Shown: positions 30,201 to 38,348 of the stretch, piece by piece
Layout of the letters: each line of letters opens with the position of its first letter
How positions within the stretch are numbered: the stretch's first letter is position 1
Assembly (NCBI GenBank): GCA_020638995.1
Contig: JACKHM010000004.1
Location: 496,001 to 560,000 of the forward strand
From: Planctomycetaceae bacterium
Lineage (GTDB): Bacteria; Planctomycetota; Planctomycetia; Pirellulales; Pirellulaceae
Direction: 5' to 3'
Length of the DNA: 64,000 nt
Program-made: the position numbers and the translations under genes
Notes under the pieces: generated by a model
Databases searched by the model: none
What the model was told of the DNA's origin: nothing
Seen by the model: only the letters and a program-made list of their open reading frames with translations

Positions 30201-30605
30201 GACACGATCGAGTTGCAGAGTTCAGGCAGGAGTCACGAGTTTAACTTGCCGGATGAGTTGCTGAACCGCAATGTCCTAGTGGAAGTGGTTGCTGGTGGCC
30301 TCACAAAATCCCAAGCGTACTACTCGAATGCCCTATCCGTTCAGTTGATCGAGAACTATGGGCAATTGCGAGTCTCCGTCGCCGAAGACGGCAAACCGTT
30401 GTCGACGGTTTATGTAAAAGCCTATGCCCGCATGAAAGACGGCTCCGTGAGATTCTACAAGGACGGCTATACCGATTTGCGGGGCCGCTTCGACTATTCG
30501 TCACTGAACACGAACGAACTCGAACAGGTCGATCGATTTGCATTGCTGGTCTTGAGCGAACATCATGGGGCGTTAGTCCGGGAAGCCACACGGCCAAGAC
30601 AATAG
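24267..30605 (+). CDS. Very large exported protein of unknown function
   Basis: The ~2,112-residue product starts MKRLVAVISSVIIAFAASLEANE, a signal peptide. AAGGAG sits 8 nt before ATG 24267 (ATG 24261 is two codons earlier). The first ~450 residues are helical. Residues ~430-1000 contain several beta-rich segments of the macroglobulin/Ig type (for example GVYVVDFIGNGVNSRVIVRKG and ASVTATDPEGT). A Gly-rich linker (GGMGGLGGGGYGG, ~1345) separates a second half with long helical repeats. The last ~100 residues resemble a carboxypeptidase-regulatory-like beta domain (VYVKAYARMKDGSVRFYKDG). No thioester CxEQ or enzyme motif was seen. The layout is loosely like alpha-2-macroglobulins, but I cannot claim that family. 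Confidence 0.75.
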   Translation: MKRLVAVISSVIIAFAASLEANEIGYIEDFALAKDRADVLKRLIPGSEEYYYYSCLHLQNTEQFDQVEELLAAWIKRYTYTPLVRQIQARQALLTYERNPEQSLEFIRRQLGIEFNHQRETLGEKPNLPTQLDQKLISREHLSEIAKRNHQDLSGFTDAALDWLVTSALSADQRRHLLQRLQRPDYPKLAQLVIDDLNHQYSKPFGSMTIHQQLLIEQLDECLKLKPDLLNQTNFVNAYLNKLHPSADVDWQHETAEYDAYLDRLWNFVLRLAPVHNSLKTHVLFHRLAFDRSRGIYDKDRFTTYVRLPRNVPYIEPKFLQQDENRRYAADLNANYEAHTLLPPVHNDEPLVRSYFQHFFVKESSTKPYEPFISDTYLRHNLAEAKIVNGLGEPEQWYSLLPPDRYQELKDRIDLDFAPTNPKFVAADDSVSLDLDIKNVRTLIVRVFEINTKNYYREHQREVNADINLDGMVANNELTFEYNEPPLRRIRRHFEFPTLTKPGVYVVDFIGNGVNSRVIVRKGQLRHLVQMTTAGQLFTVLDEKDEVVKDASVWLAGREYLPDEDGRVLVPFSTDPSRQPIILSRGDFSSFTYFQHEAENYQLSAGIFVDRESLLTRTVVPVVVRAGLYLNGSPVGIADLEDVRLMIASVDQDGVSTTKEVKDFELFEDRESIYEFQVPPRLAQLSFTLRAMIQSLSQSKKVDLQVAESFQMNGIDKTEKVADLYFAKMNGSFVIESRGKSGEARPDRPIVLSLQHRDFTFPMTATVQTDHTGTVVLGALEDIASVTATDPEGTSHTWSPSGDEFAYRQSIHAAVGDAIDIPYMGNNEKPVRDEISLLGLRGDTYVADYFDAVTIRDGMLRLTGLPRGDFDLLLKDRGYGSNGHRIRVRVTDGQVNRGYALGKSRHLELRGAKPLQITKVSSDDKQIQIQLSNSSEFARVHIFATRYRPAFSAFGKFAGVVDPEPLQIEPGQLTSLYVAGRSIGDEYQYIIDRRYAKKFPGVLVERPSILLNPWAVRDTESGTQAAAAGDDFAPSAEPQSERLSRAEAAEAAVVQTGDFANLDFLSEASMVMANLKPDANGLVAVSVDSLGAHQDLHIVAIDPTSTVYRNMSLAEKPMKLVDRRLVAGLDPKRHFTQQKLVSVVDKGERFVLADIATSRFEAYDTLGRVYSLYATLSGDPKLAEFSFILNWPALDTVEKQKVYSKYACHELNFFLLKKDRPFFDRVILPYIANKRDKTLLDEWLLQYDLHAYLRAWDYARLNTVERILLSQRIDTDREHTTRDILDQFALLTPDRDRLSQLFLTAVKGRALEAEGGWGIDAAKDEGLVSNFQDLAEYTSGGMGGLGGGGYGGNTDALAVVPPTADDMLSEARGLQHGYAVRDKRPALSRELRLQEEKSSTAAKRFFFDSQLGRKAWAVRALYQSLDRTQEWAENNYYHLPIEEQLADLVAVNAFWRDYAEHDLQQPFRSTNFAEASRNFTEMMLALSVLDLPFESEAHATEFADAKMTLTAGSPMIVFHEEIREASEIVEQTPILVSQNFFRRDDRYRVENDERLDKFVTDEFLVHTVYGCQVVLTNPTSSPQKLDVLLQIPLGSIPVLNGHETRSVQLDLQPYSTQTVEYHFYFPAVGRYPHYPVHIAKDEKLLAHADASTLTVVDRLSRIDRESWPYLSQYGSAEDVLEYLRRSNLHRTDLNKIAFRMENKSFFLQVVDILERRHVYNHTLWSYGIKHNVVPAVSQYLQHADGFVQLCGAAIDSPLLRIDPVARHSYQHLDYRPLVNARTHQLGRQRQILNGRLHQQYQQLLEILSCQRDLDQNDLMAVTYYLLLQDRIVEALNFFGRVNSADLDTSMQYDYFAAYLHLCRADTEAARAIVTRYASHPVDRWRNAFVSIDRQLDEISSGEVEVVDPENREQRQTDLAASAPTLDLKVEASKVYLDYQNLDRVLVNYYLMDIELLFSRNPFVQHSAGQFSQIRPNFTDTIELQSSGRSHEFNLPDELLNRNVLVEVVAGGLTKSQAYYSNALSVQLIENYGQLRVSVAEDGKPLSTVYVKAYARMKDGSVRFYKDGYTDLRGRFDYSSLNTNELEQVDRFALLVLSEHHGALVREATRPRQ

Positions 30606-30633
30606 CGTGGACGGTGCACGAACTTATTAACGC

Positions 30634-31134
30634 TCAGCCGCTTGGAAACTGACGGCAATACTCATACAAAGCCATCGTCGTGGCGGTGGCGACATTGTAA
30701 CTGAAGGGCAATCCGTATACTGGAATCTCGACCACGTAGTCCAACAGTGCCAACGCGTCTTCCGTTAATCCGAGTCGTTCGTTGCCGACAACAATCGCTG
30801 TCTTTCGTACGAATGAAAACTCGTGCAAGTTGCAAGAGTTTGTTGTCTGTTCGAGGCCAACTAGCTGATATCCTTCGCTGCGTAACGATTTCAAAACCGG
30901 AGCCAAGCTGCGATGTTTTTCGATAGGGAATTCTTCCGGCGACACGCGTGCAATCTTGGCGTCGATTTTTGAAGGCCCACAGGTAACCAACCTAGCGACT
31001 CCGCAACAGCTGGCCGTCCGCACGATGCGAGACAGGTTGACATTGCTTCGTAACGGAGCACACACGAGAACCAGGTCGCGTGCCCGTTCAAGCGATGTGG
31101 GCGGCTTGTGACGCTGGTGAACGAACTCTGTCAT
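30634..31134 (-). CDS. SpoU-family RNA 2'-O-methyltransferase
   Basis: The 166-residue SPOUT protein has the three family motifs: NVNLSRIVRTASCCGV (motif 1), IVVGNERLGLTEDAL (motif 2) and VEIPVYGLPFSYNVATATTMALYEY (motif 3, in which the usual GLPxSLNVSxA is slightly changed). SpoU enzymes methylate ribose 2'-OH in tRNA or rRNA using SAM bound in a trefoil knot. It lacks the N-terminal L30e-like domain, as in TrmH/TrmL-size proteins. It lies 10 nt after the ArsR gene and is probably cotranscribed. The target nucleotide is unknown. Confidence 0.87.
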   Translation of the reverse strand: MTEFVHQRHKPPTSLERARDLVLVCAPLRSNVNLSRIVRTASCCGVARLVTCGPSKIDAKIARVSPEEFPIEKHRSLAPVLKSLRSEGYQLVGLEQTTNSCNLHEFSFVRKTAIVVGNERLGLTEDALALLDYVVEIPVYGLPFSYNVATATTMALYEYCRQFPSG

Positions 31135-31144
31135 TGGGGAAATA

Positions 31145-31552
31145 CTACTTTCCCGTCTCGATCAAGCCATAACGCAGTTCGTAGTTCTCGAAACAGATAC
31201 GAAGCGGATTGAGTTCGGTGCCTTGACACACACGAGAAATCAACGCTTCGAATTCCTTGGGAATCACGCGGTAGTAATTATGCTTGCCATCGCGTCTCAT
31301 GTCGATGAGTCCTGCAACACGCAACAGCGCCAAGTGGTGGCTGACCGAAGGTTGGCGTTGGTCGAGCAAGCTGCACAATTCCAGGACATTTAGTTCGTCT
31401 GATTGGTGTAGCAGGTGCAAAATCCGGAGTCGCGTCTCGTCCGCGAGGAGTTTGAACAGTCGTACGAGTTGCGTGACAGACTCGTCGGGCAACATGTTCA
31501 ATTCCACCGACATGTGGCCCTCCTTGACTTCAACTTCGGTTGCGACTGACAT
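31145..31552 (-). CDS. ArsR-family winged-helix repressor
   Basis: The 135-residue product has the ArsR/SmtB fold: LVRLFKLLADETRLRILHLL, the helix-turn-helix VLELCSLLDQRQPSVSHHLALL, then the beta wing IDMRRDGKHNYYRV. The metal site ELCVCDL of ArsR is here ELCSLLD, with only one Cys, so an arsenic-type sensor is unlikely. The second Met (MSVELNML, start 31513) is another possible start. The gene precedes a SpoU methylase by 10 nt and diverges from the peptide transporter operon, whose promoter it could control; the latter is only positional inference. Confidence 0.87.
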   Translation of the reverse strand: MSVATEVEVKEGHMSVELNMLPDESVTQLVRLFKLLADETRLRILHLLHQSDELNVLELCSLLDQRQPSVSHHLALLRVAGLIDMRRDGKHNYYRVIPKEFEALISRVCQGTELNPLRICFENYELRYGLIETGK

Positions 31553-31965
31553 CTCCTGCGTTCCTTGTGGGTAATGCTTGGTTTCGCATCAGACTCGCTG
31601 GTCGTAATCGCGGGTTCCCAATTTCGCACAAAGCGTGCGCAAATTGACTGATGGAGAGGAGGCTAAATCTGTTTTCACGAACGTGATAAGAAAAGCCGAA
31701 TAGGACTCGCGAACCCTTTGCCACCGAACGCGGCGTTTGAAGTCGAGTTGACGCTAGAAGCCTTTCGTCCTTCCAATCGCCACATTGTAGCCAGCGAGCC
31801 GCCATTTGGGAAATGGGATCTGAGAAAAACTAGAATTGCAGTGGAATCACCGCCGCTGAACCTAAGGTTGCCGTGATTCTCCTCGCGTCTTACGATGTGT
31901 CGGAACTGCGTTGCGAAAATTCATCTGAAAAGCAGCCTGGAGCCCCCACCAACTCCGCGACACTT
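31553..31965. other. Intergenic region between arsR-like and oppA genes
   Basis: About 410 bases separate divergent genes and must hold their promoters. I see no clear gene, RNA or strong consensus promoter. A frame joined to oppA extends upstream to a GTG at 31873. Confidence 0.4.
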
Positions 31966-33999
31966 ATGCCTCACACCGTCCGCAGTTTATTTCCGTACAT
32001 CGCAATAGTTACCGTCTTCTCGGCACTGGTCTGGGCGGTTTCGTTTGGTACCTTGCCGCCTGCGGACTTTTCGTTCCATAACGGTGACGAAGTCAAGACG
32101 GTCGATCCGGCCATCGCCTATGGGCAGCCAGAACACCGCGTTTTGACGGCTTTGTTCGAGGGTCTATATCGTGACTGGCCTATCGGACTCGAAGTGGACG
32201 AGCAAGGCAACTTTGTCCAAGAGCCAGTGCCTGACTCCAATGGTAACTATCCTGTGGGCGTCGTCCCGGCAGTAGCGGAAAGCTATGAGCTGTCCGAGGA
32301 TGGTCGAGTCTATACGTTTCACATTCGCCGCGGACTAACGTGGTCGGATGGCAAGCCGCTGAATGCACATGACTTCGTTTGGTCCTGGCGAAGGACTTTG
32401 CACCCGGAAACTGGTGCCACCTACGCCTATCAACTTTGGTACCTAACGGGAGCCAAGCAGTACACGGAGGGCCGCGTCGAGTTGGGGGATTTGGTCGAGA
32501 TCGAGATGACGAATCGAAAGCAAGTCGACCAACCGTTCCCGCGTGGAGACATTCGACGTGCCAGGCTCGTCGGAATTGCGCGACCTCCAAAACCCAGCCT
32601 CGCTGCAAATGCGGCGGACGATGAACGGAGCAACATCGAAAGTGAGTGGCGAAGCAGTTGGGTCTACATCGTCGATCAGGCAGGGCTTGATAGCTCGGGA
32701 TCGAGCACCTCGCCGCAATTCGCAGCGTACAGCAAGCAGCCAGCCGAAGGAGACTGGCGGCTTTATGACTCAGAGTGGCTCGGCGGCGAGCCTCCCAATC
32801 CGTTGCCCGAAGAGCAACGTCGCTGCCAACAAATCCTGGTCGACTTCGAGTCGACCGTAGGTGTCCAAGCGACGGATGATCACACTTTGGTTGTGACGCT
32901 CGAAAACCGTACGCCCTTTTTTTTGCATCTCACTTCTTTCTACGCGTTGTATCCCGTCAGCCGGAGTTGTGTCGAAGAGCACGGAACTCCGGATTGGACG
33001 GAGCCCGAGAAGATGGTCACCAACGGTGCTTACACGCTTGAGTTTCGGCGTGTCCGCGATCGATTACGGTTGGTCAAGAATCCCAAGTATTGGGATGCAA
33101 GTCGAGTGAGACTCGATACCGTCGACGCGCTAGCCGTCAAGTCGCTCACGACTGCGCTAAACATGTATCTAACGGGGCAGATTCAATGGGCAACTGATGT
33201 CCCCGCGATCGTGATTCCCGATTTGATGAAGCGTCCTGAAGGTGATTTTAAGCCGACTCCGATTTTGATTATCTACTTTTATCGGCTAAACACGACACGC
33301 CCGCCTTTGGATGATGTTCACGTGCGGCGAGCCTTGAACCTCGCGATGGACAAACAGTTGATCGTCGACAAAGTTACGCAAGCCGGGCAAATTCCTGCTC
33401 GCAGCATTGTGCCACCGGGACTGCCAGGCTATACCTCGCCGTTGTGTGGCGCGTTCGACGTGAAGGCAGCTCGGGAAGAATTGAAGAAGTCCAAGTATGC
33501 AAAGTTGCCGGGCGGTGTTCCTAAGATCGAAATCACCTACAACACTCATGACACGCATCGAGCGGTCGCGGAAGTCATTCAACAGCAGTGGAAAAACAAC
33601 CTCGGTATCGATGTCGAGTTGAGAAATATGGAATGGAACTCGTACCTTGCGGCACAACGAACCATGGAGTATTCCGTTTGCCGTGCGGGATGGGTGCCAG
33701 ATTACCCGGATGCCAACACTTTTATCGATATGTGGGTGACGGGAGGTGAAAACAACGAGACTGGCTGGAGCAACGCAGACTACGATCGACTTGTACGCAT
33801 GGCCGCTGAAGAGCCCGATAACGAAATCCGACTGCGGCGGCTCGAAGAAGCCGAAGCGATACTAATGGACGAGATGCCGATCGTCCCCATCTATTACTAC
33901 ACGGGAAAGAACCTGGTGTCTCCGAAAGTAAAGGGGTTCTTTCACAACACGCTCGAGAAATTTCCCATTCAGCTGATGCGAATTGAGGACTCGCCATGA
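31966..33999 (+). CDS. oppA: Peptide ABC transporter substrate-binding protein (OppA-like)
   Basis: The 677-residue protein has a signal/anchor (SLFPYIAIVTVFSALVWAVSF) and the SBP_bac_5 fold: TVDPAIAYGQPEHRVLTALFEGL, YTFHIRRGLTWSDGKPLNAHDFVWSWRR, and VRRALNLAMDKQLIVDKVTQ. It binds peptides for the coupled ABC importer. Compared with E. coli OppA (543) it carries about 120 extra residues between ~165 and ~285, before the VQATDDHTLVVTL strand. Start at ATG 31966 is chosen because the signal begins there; GTG 31873 is an alternative. It leads a five-gene operon and overlaps oppB by ATGA. Confidence 0.9.
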   Translation: MPHTVRSLFPYIAIVTVFSALVWAVSFGTLPPADFSFHNGDEVKTVDPAIAYGQPEHRVLTALFEGLYRDWPIGLEVDEQGNFVQEPVPDSNGNYPVGVVPAVAESYELSEDGRVYTFHIRRGLTWSDGKPLNAHDFVWSWRRTLHPETGATYAYQLWYLTGAKQYTEGRVELGDLVEIEMTNRKQVDQPFPRGDIRRARLVGIARPPKPSLAANAADDERSNIESEWRSSWVYIVDQAGLDSSGSSTSPQFAAYSKQPAEGDWRLYDSEWLGGEPPNPLPEEQRRCQQILVDFESTVGVQATDDHTLVVTLENRTPFFLHLTSFYALYPVSRSCVEEHGTPDWTEPEKMVTNGAYTLEFRRVRDRLRLVKNPKYWDASRVRLDTVDALAVKSLTTALNMYLTGQIQWATDVPAIVIPDLMKRPEGDFKPTPILIIYFYRLNTTRPPLDDVHVRRALNLAMDKQLIVDKVTQAGQIPARSIVPPGLPGYTSPLCGAFDVKAAREELKKSKYAKLPGGVPKIEITYNTHDTHRAVAEVIQQQWKNNLGIDVELRNMEWNSYLAAQRTMEYSVCRAGWVPDYPDANTFIDMWVTGGENNETGWSNADYDRLVRMAAEEPDNEIRLRRLEEAEAILMDEMPIVPIYYYTGKNLVSPKVKGFFHNTLEKFPIQLMRIEDSP

Positions 34000-34931
34000 G
34001 CAAGTTTGGTTCGTTTCTCATTCGACGCATCTGTTGGATTATTGTCACGCTGTGGATCGTCTACACATTGTCTTTCATCTTGATGCGAAGTGTGCCCGGT
34101 GGTCCCTTCGACAGCGAACGAAAGCTGCCCAAAGACATCCAAAAGAACATCGAGGCAAAGTACAATCTTGACCAGCCGATCCTGGTGCAGTATTTCGACC
34201 ATCTCGGTGGTGTCGTGTTTCACGCGGACTTCGGCCCGAGCTTCAAGATGGCCGACTTTACGGTGAATGAAGTCATCGCGCAAGGGTTTCCGGTGTCTGC
34301 GTCCATGGGAATCTTTGCACTGACGTTTGCCGTTCTCCTGGGTACCACCGCAGGTGTTGTATCGGCGATACGTCGCCATACAGCGCTCGATGCATCGTTT
34401 ATGGCAGCGGCGACACTTGGTATTGCGGTGCCGAATTTTGTGCTCGCCAGCCTTGCGATCGTTGTGTTTGTGTTCCAATTGAGGATATTCCCGGCCGCTG
34501 GTTGGGGTTCGATAACCCAGTTGATTCTTCCGGCGTTATGTCTCGGTGCGCCTTACGCGGGTTACATTGCCAGGCTGACGCGAACGGGCATGTTAGAGGT
34601 ATTGGGCAGCGACTACATTCGCACCGCGTATGCCAAAGGCTTGAACGAGAGACGAGTGGTGCTGCGACACGCGCTTCGCGGTGCCTTGCTGCCAGTCGTG
34701 TCGTATCTTGGCCCCGCAACCGCCGGCATCTTGACCGGATCGCTAGTGCTCGAACAGCTGTTTGCGATCCCGGGAATGGGAAGCCACTTTGTCGAAGCCG
34801 CGTTGCAACTCGACTATACGCTCGCGTTAGGTGTCGTCATGGTTTACACCGTCCTGTTGCTCGTTATGAATACGTTGGTCGACTTGTCATACGCAGTGAT
34901 CGATCCTCGCGTGAAAATCGAGAAGTTATAG
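33996..34931 (+). CDS. oppB: Peptide ABC transporter permease (OppB-like)
   Basis: The 311-residue permease has six hydrophobic segments, the N-terminal RRICWIIVTLWIVYTLSF of OppB/DppB proteins and the coupling EAA loop (YIRTAYAKGLNERRVVLRHALR). It forms the translocation pore together with OppC. Its ATG overlaps the oppA stop (ATGA), and oppC follows directly after its TAG. Confidence 0.93.
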   Translation: MSKFGSFLIRRICWIIVTLWIVYTLSFILMRSVPGGPFDSERKLPKDIQKNIEAKYNLDQPILVQYFDHLGGVVFHADFGPSFKMADFTVNEVIAQGFPVSASMGIFALTFAVLLGTTAGVVSAIRRHTALDASFMAAATLGIAVPNFVLASLAIVVFVFQLRIFPAAGWGSITQLILPALCLGAPYAGYIARLTRTGMLEVLGSDYIRTAYAKGLNERRVVLRHALRGALLPVVSYLGPATAGILTGSLVLEQLFAIPGMGSHFVEAALQLDYTLALGVVMVYTVLLLVMNTLVDLSYAVIDPRVKIEKL

Positions 34932-36188
34932 ATGAGCCAGCCGCCCGATATCCAGCAACCCTTTGATCCGCTAACCGCAGAGGTTGATCGCTACGCGGCT
35001 TTGCTGGACGAGGCGAAGGCGATTAAGGGTGCCTCATTGTGGAAGGACGCAAGGCAGCGACTACGCAAGAATCGTATGGCGATGTTGGCGCTGTATTATC
35101 TAATTGGAATCTCAGTACTGGCCGCCATTGTCCCCGTACTGCCGCTCCAGTCACCGCTTGACAAGGATTTGCGGGATCGAAAGAACTTGCCGCCTAACCT
35201 GCAGGCAGTGCGCCTAGGGGAACGAGCGGATCTGGCCTTCGAAGCGAATTCGCTCACGGCCGAGTTGGCAAAGTTCGAGGATACCGTTGCGGCGAAGGTC
35301 AAAGAGATCGCAACAGTGCCAGCAGAACGACAAGCCGCCTTACGCGAGTCATTGATTGCGATCCAAACCAACGAAGACCCGCTTCAAAAGCTGTGGAACA
35401 ATCCAGGCTTTGCGGTTCGGCAGTTACTATTGTTGCGAGTTGCGATATTCGGCGATTGGTGCATTCCTTCGATTTTTGGCACCGACGATTTGGGACGCGA
35501 TGTGCTGTCACGAGTTTGCTGGGGAGCGAGAGTATCGCTTGTCGTTGCCATCGTTGCAACGCTTGTTTCGCTGACGATCGGTGTTAGCTACGGGGCAATC
35601 GCGGGTTACTGCGGTGGGTGGATCGACGATGCGATGATGCGATTTGTGGATGTCCTGTATTCGATACCATTTGTATTTGTCGTCATTTACATTGTGACGA
35701 TTCTTCGCTCGCCCGAAGTCAAAGCTTGGCTGGACGACTATCATGTTGACCAACTCGTCGTCTTCTATCTGATTATCGGTGCGATCTACTGGCTGACGAT
35801 GGCCCGTGTGGTAAGGGGCCAGGTGATTTCGCTCAAGAACGAGCAATTCGTCGAAGCGGCGAAAGTGATCGGAGCCAGCCGCATCCGCATCATTTTCCGT
35901 CACCTGATTCCGAATGTACTCGGAATCGTAATCGTTTACCTGACGTTGACAATTCCTGCGGTGATGTTGTTTGAATCGTTTTTGTCGTTTTTGGGCCTCG
36001 GCGTCGCCCCTCCCGATGTCTCCTGGGGATTGCTCGTGAACGAAGGGACGCAAGTTATTACTCCGATCAAGATTGTCTGGTGGCAGATTGCCGCCTCGGG
36101 CATGACGCTCGCCATGACGTTGTTTTCGTTAAATTTTCTAGGAGACGGTTTGCGCGACGCATTAGACCCCCGAATGAAGAACCGATAG
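34932..36188 (+). CDS. oppC: Peptide ABC transporter permease (OppC-like) with extra periplasmic segment
   Basis: The 418-residue protein begins with a cytoplasmic helix and TM1 (MLALYYLIGISVLAAIVPVL). The family core follows: FGTDDLGRDVLSRVCWGARVSLVVA and the EAA loop FVEAAKVIGASRIRIIFRHLIPN. About 300 residues is usual; the extra ~100 lie between TM1 and the GTDDLGRD motif and include a charged helical stretch (residues ~95-145), presumably outside the membrane. It starts at the base after the oppB stop. A gap of 107 nt separates it from the ATPase genes. Confidence 0.92.
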   Translation: MSQPPDIQQPFDPLTAEVDRYAALLDEAKAIKGASLWKDARQRLRKNRMAMLALYYLIGISVLAAIVPVLPLQSPLDKDLRDRKNLPPNLQAVRLGERADLAFEANSLTAELAKFEDTVAAKVKEIATVPAERQAALRESLIAIQTNEDPLQKLWNNPGFAVRQLLLLRVAIFGDWCIPSIFGTDDLGRDVLSRVCWGARVSLVVAIVATLVSLTIGVSYGAIAGYCGGWIDDAMMRFVDVLYSIPFVFVVIYIVTILRSPEVKAWLDDYHVDQLVVFYLIIGAIYWLTMARVVRGQVISLKNEQFVEAAKVIGASRIRIIFRHLIPNVLGIVIVYLTLTIPAVMLFESFLSFLGLGVAPPDVSWGLLVNEGTQVITPIKIVWWQIAASGMTLAMTLFSLNFLGDGLRDALDPRMKNR

Positions 36189-36295
36189 GTTCTGTTAGGC
36201 TCCGCGTGATGAGCGCATAACACCCGACTTGAATCAGTTGCCCATATTTTCATCCAAAAGACCAAACACCTAAAAGGCACATCACGCGGAACGTG

Positions 36296-37306
36296 ATGGC
36301 TACTATGGCCGAACAACTTCTACAGGTCGAAGATCTACAGGTCGAGTTCCGCACGGACGAAGGGGTCGTGCGGGCGGTCAACGGTGTCTCGTTCGATCTC
36401 TCGCCGGGTGAGACGCTGGGAATCGTAGGTGAGTCAGGTTCCGGTAAGTCTGTCACAAACCTTGCGATGCTGGGATTGATCCCGCAACCTCCTGGTCGAG
36501 TCGCGGCAGGACGGGCGTTATACCGTGGCGAGGATCTGCTCACAGCGACACCCGCACGATTGTCGCAGATACGCGGTCGCCATATCGCCATGATCTTCCA
36601 AGATCCGATGACCGCGTTGAATCCGTTCCTGACGATTGAAGAACAACTCACCGAAGTCACCCGCCTCCACCTGGGGCACACGCGTGACGAAGCGATTGCT
36701 CACGCCATTCGCATGCTGGAACAAGTTGGGATCACCGGAGCGGAGAAACGAATCTTTGACTACCCGCATCAGTTCTCGGGCGGCATGCGACAGCGGGTTA
36801 TGATTGCGATGGCTCTATCTTGCAATCCCGATATCTTGATCGCCGACGAGCCGAGTACGGCCTTGGACGTCACCATCCAGGCCCAGATTCTCGACTTGAT
36901 GAAGAAGCTTCAAAGCGATCACGGTACGTCGATCATCATGATTACGCATGATTTGGGAGTTGTCGCCAATATTTGTCATCGAGTTCTTGTTATGTATGGT
37001 GGCCGCATCGTCGAGCGAGCGGATGTAGACCCCCTGTTCTCTAATCCACGTCATCCTTACACGTTAGGACTGCTCGATTCGGTGCCGAGGTGTGATACGG
37101 ATCTGACGAGCAAGCTCAAGGTCATTCCCGGGCAACCGCCGGACATGGCGAATCTTCCACCGGGGTGTGCGTTCTACCCGCGATGTGGGTATCACGAACA
37201 ACAATGTTTGGAGAGTGTGCCTGCCCTGGTAGATCGACCTGACGAGGGTAAAGTCGCCTGTTTCGTCGATATTGATACAGCGCGGCTGACGAGGAATCGA
37301 GTATGA
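36296..37306 (+). CDS. oppD: Peptide ABC transporter ATP-binding protein (OppD-like)
   Basis: The 336-residue ABC ATPase has Walker A GESGSGKSV, the Q-loop FQDPMTALNPF, signature FSGGMRQRVMIAMAL, Walker B ILIADEPSTALD and the H-loop MITHDLG. The C terminus has the oligopeptide extension PPGCAFYPRCGYHEQQC, whose cysteines in this family can bind an iron-sulphur cluster. GTG 36293, ATG 36296 and ATG 36305 are possible starts. Its stop overlaps the oppF start (ATGA). Confidence 0.93.
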   Translation: MATMAEQLLQVEDLQVEFRTDEGVVRAVNGVSFDLSPGETLGIVGESGSGKSVTNLAMLGLIPQPPGRVAAGRALYRGEDLLTATPARLSQIRGRHIAMIFQDPMTALNPFLTIEEQLTEVTRLHLGHTRDEAIAHAIRMLEQVGITGAEKRIFDYPHQFSGGMRQRVMIAMALSCNPDILIADEPSTALDVTIQAQILDLMKKLQSDHGTSIIMITHDLGVVANICHRVLVMYGGRIVERADVDPLFSNPRHPYTLGLLDSVPRCDTDLTSKLKVIPGQPPDMANLPPGCAFYPRCGYHEQQCLESVPALVDRPDEGKVACFVDIDTARLTRNRV

Positions 37307-38322
37307 CTCCTACGAGAGCAGCGGCAATCACCAGTACAAATCTTCGCGAGGCCGAGACCGCGCCGCTGCTGGATGTCCGCAGTTTGTCCGTCCATTTTCC
37401 ATTTCGGCGCGGTGGATTGTTGAACCCGCAACACGGCTTCATTCGCGCCGTTGATGGTGTCTCGTTTCAAGTAGCCAAAGGCGAAACGCTTGGCATTGTG
37501 GGGGAATCGGGTTGCGGTAAATCGACAACCGCGCGGGCAATCGTAAAGCTGGTGCAACCCACGTGTGGCGAGATCTATTTGGACGGCACACGTATCGATC
37601 AATTGAGCGATCTAGCGATGTTGCCACACCGCCGCAAGGTGCAGATGATTTTTCAAGATCCCTTCGCATCGCTCAATCCTCGTATGACCGTAGGCACGAT
37701 CATCAGCGAGCCGATGCAGATCTTCAACCTGCACGATCGCGCAAGTCGCAAACTCGAAGCGATGCGTTTGATGGATCTGGTGGGGCTGAACCCCAAGTTC
37801 CTGAACCGCTACCCGCACGAGTTTTCTGGTGGACAACGGCAGCGAATCGGCATCGCGCGAGCTTTGGCGGTTCAACCCAAGTTGATCATTTGCGATGAGC
37901 CGGTCTCAGCGCTCGATGTCTCGATCCAAGCCCAAGTCATCAATCTCCTCATGGAACTCCAGGAGAAACTGGAATTGTCCTACGTATTCATTGCGCATGA
38001 TTTGGCTGTGGTGAGGCACATTGCACATCGGGTTGGCGTCATGTACCTCGGGCGCCTTGTCGAAACTGCGCAGAAGACCGAGTTGTATGCCCATCCGAAA
38101 CATCCGTATACCCAAGCGCTCCTTTCCTCGGCGCCTGTTCCAGATCCCGTCGCAGAGCGAGAACGACAGCGCGTCGAACTTCAGGGTGAAGTACCATCGC
38201 CCGAAAAGAGCTACCCGGGATGTTCCTTTGCGGACCGCTGTCCCATCGCCGAGTCCGCTTGTCGCGAGACGCAGCCGGTGCTCGAAGGCGACGACCATCA
38301 GGTTGCGTGCTTCAAGGCGTAA
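37303..38322 (+). CDS. oppF: Peptide ABC transporter ATP-binding protein (OppF-like)
   Basis: The 339-residue ABC ATPase has Walker A GESGCGKSTTARAIV, Q-loop FQDPFASLNPR, signature FSGGQRQRIGIARAL, Walker B IICDEPVSALD and H-loop IAHDLAVV. The C terminus has the oligopeptide-family extension YPGCSFADRCPIAESAC. It pairs with OppD to drive peptide import. Together with oppA-D it completes the operon; the convergent small membrane-protein gene follows 26 nt later. Confidence 0.93.
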   Translation: MTPTRAAAITSTNLREAETAPLLDVRSLSVHFPFRRGGLLNPQHGFIRAVDGVSFQVAKGETLGIVGESGCGKSTTARAIVKLVQPTCGEIYLDGTRIDQLSDLAMLPHRRKVQMIFQDPFASLNPRMTVGTIISEPMQIFNLHDRASRKLEAMRLMDLVGLNPKFLNRYPHEFSGGQRQRIGIARALAVQPKLIICDEPVSALDVSIQAQVINLLMELQEKLELSYVFIAHDLAVVRHIAHRVGVMYLGRLVETAQKTELYAHPKHPYTQALLSSAPVPDPVAERERQRVELQGEVPSPEKSYPGCSFADRCPIAESACRETQPVLEGDDHQVACFKA

Positions 38323-38348
38323 TCTCGTTCGAAGGCGAGTGGAATCCG

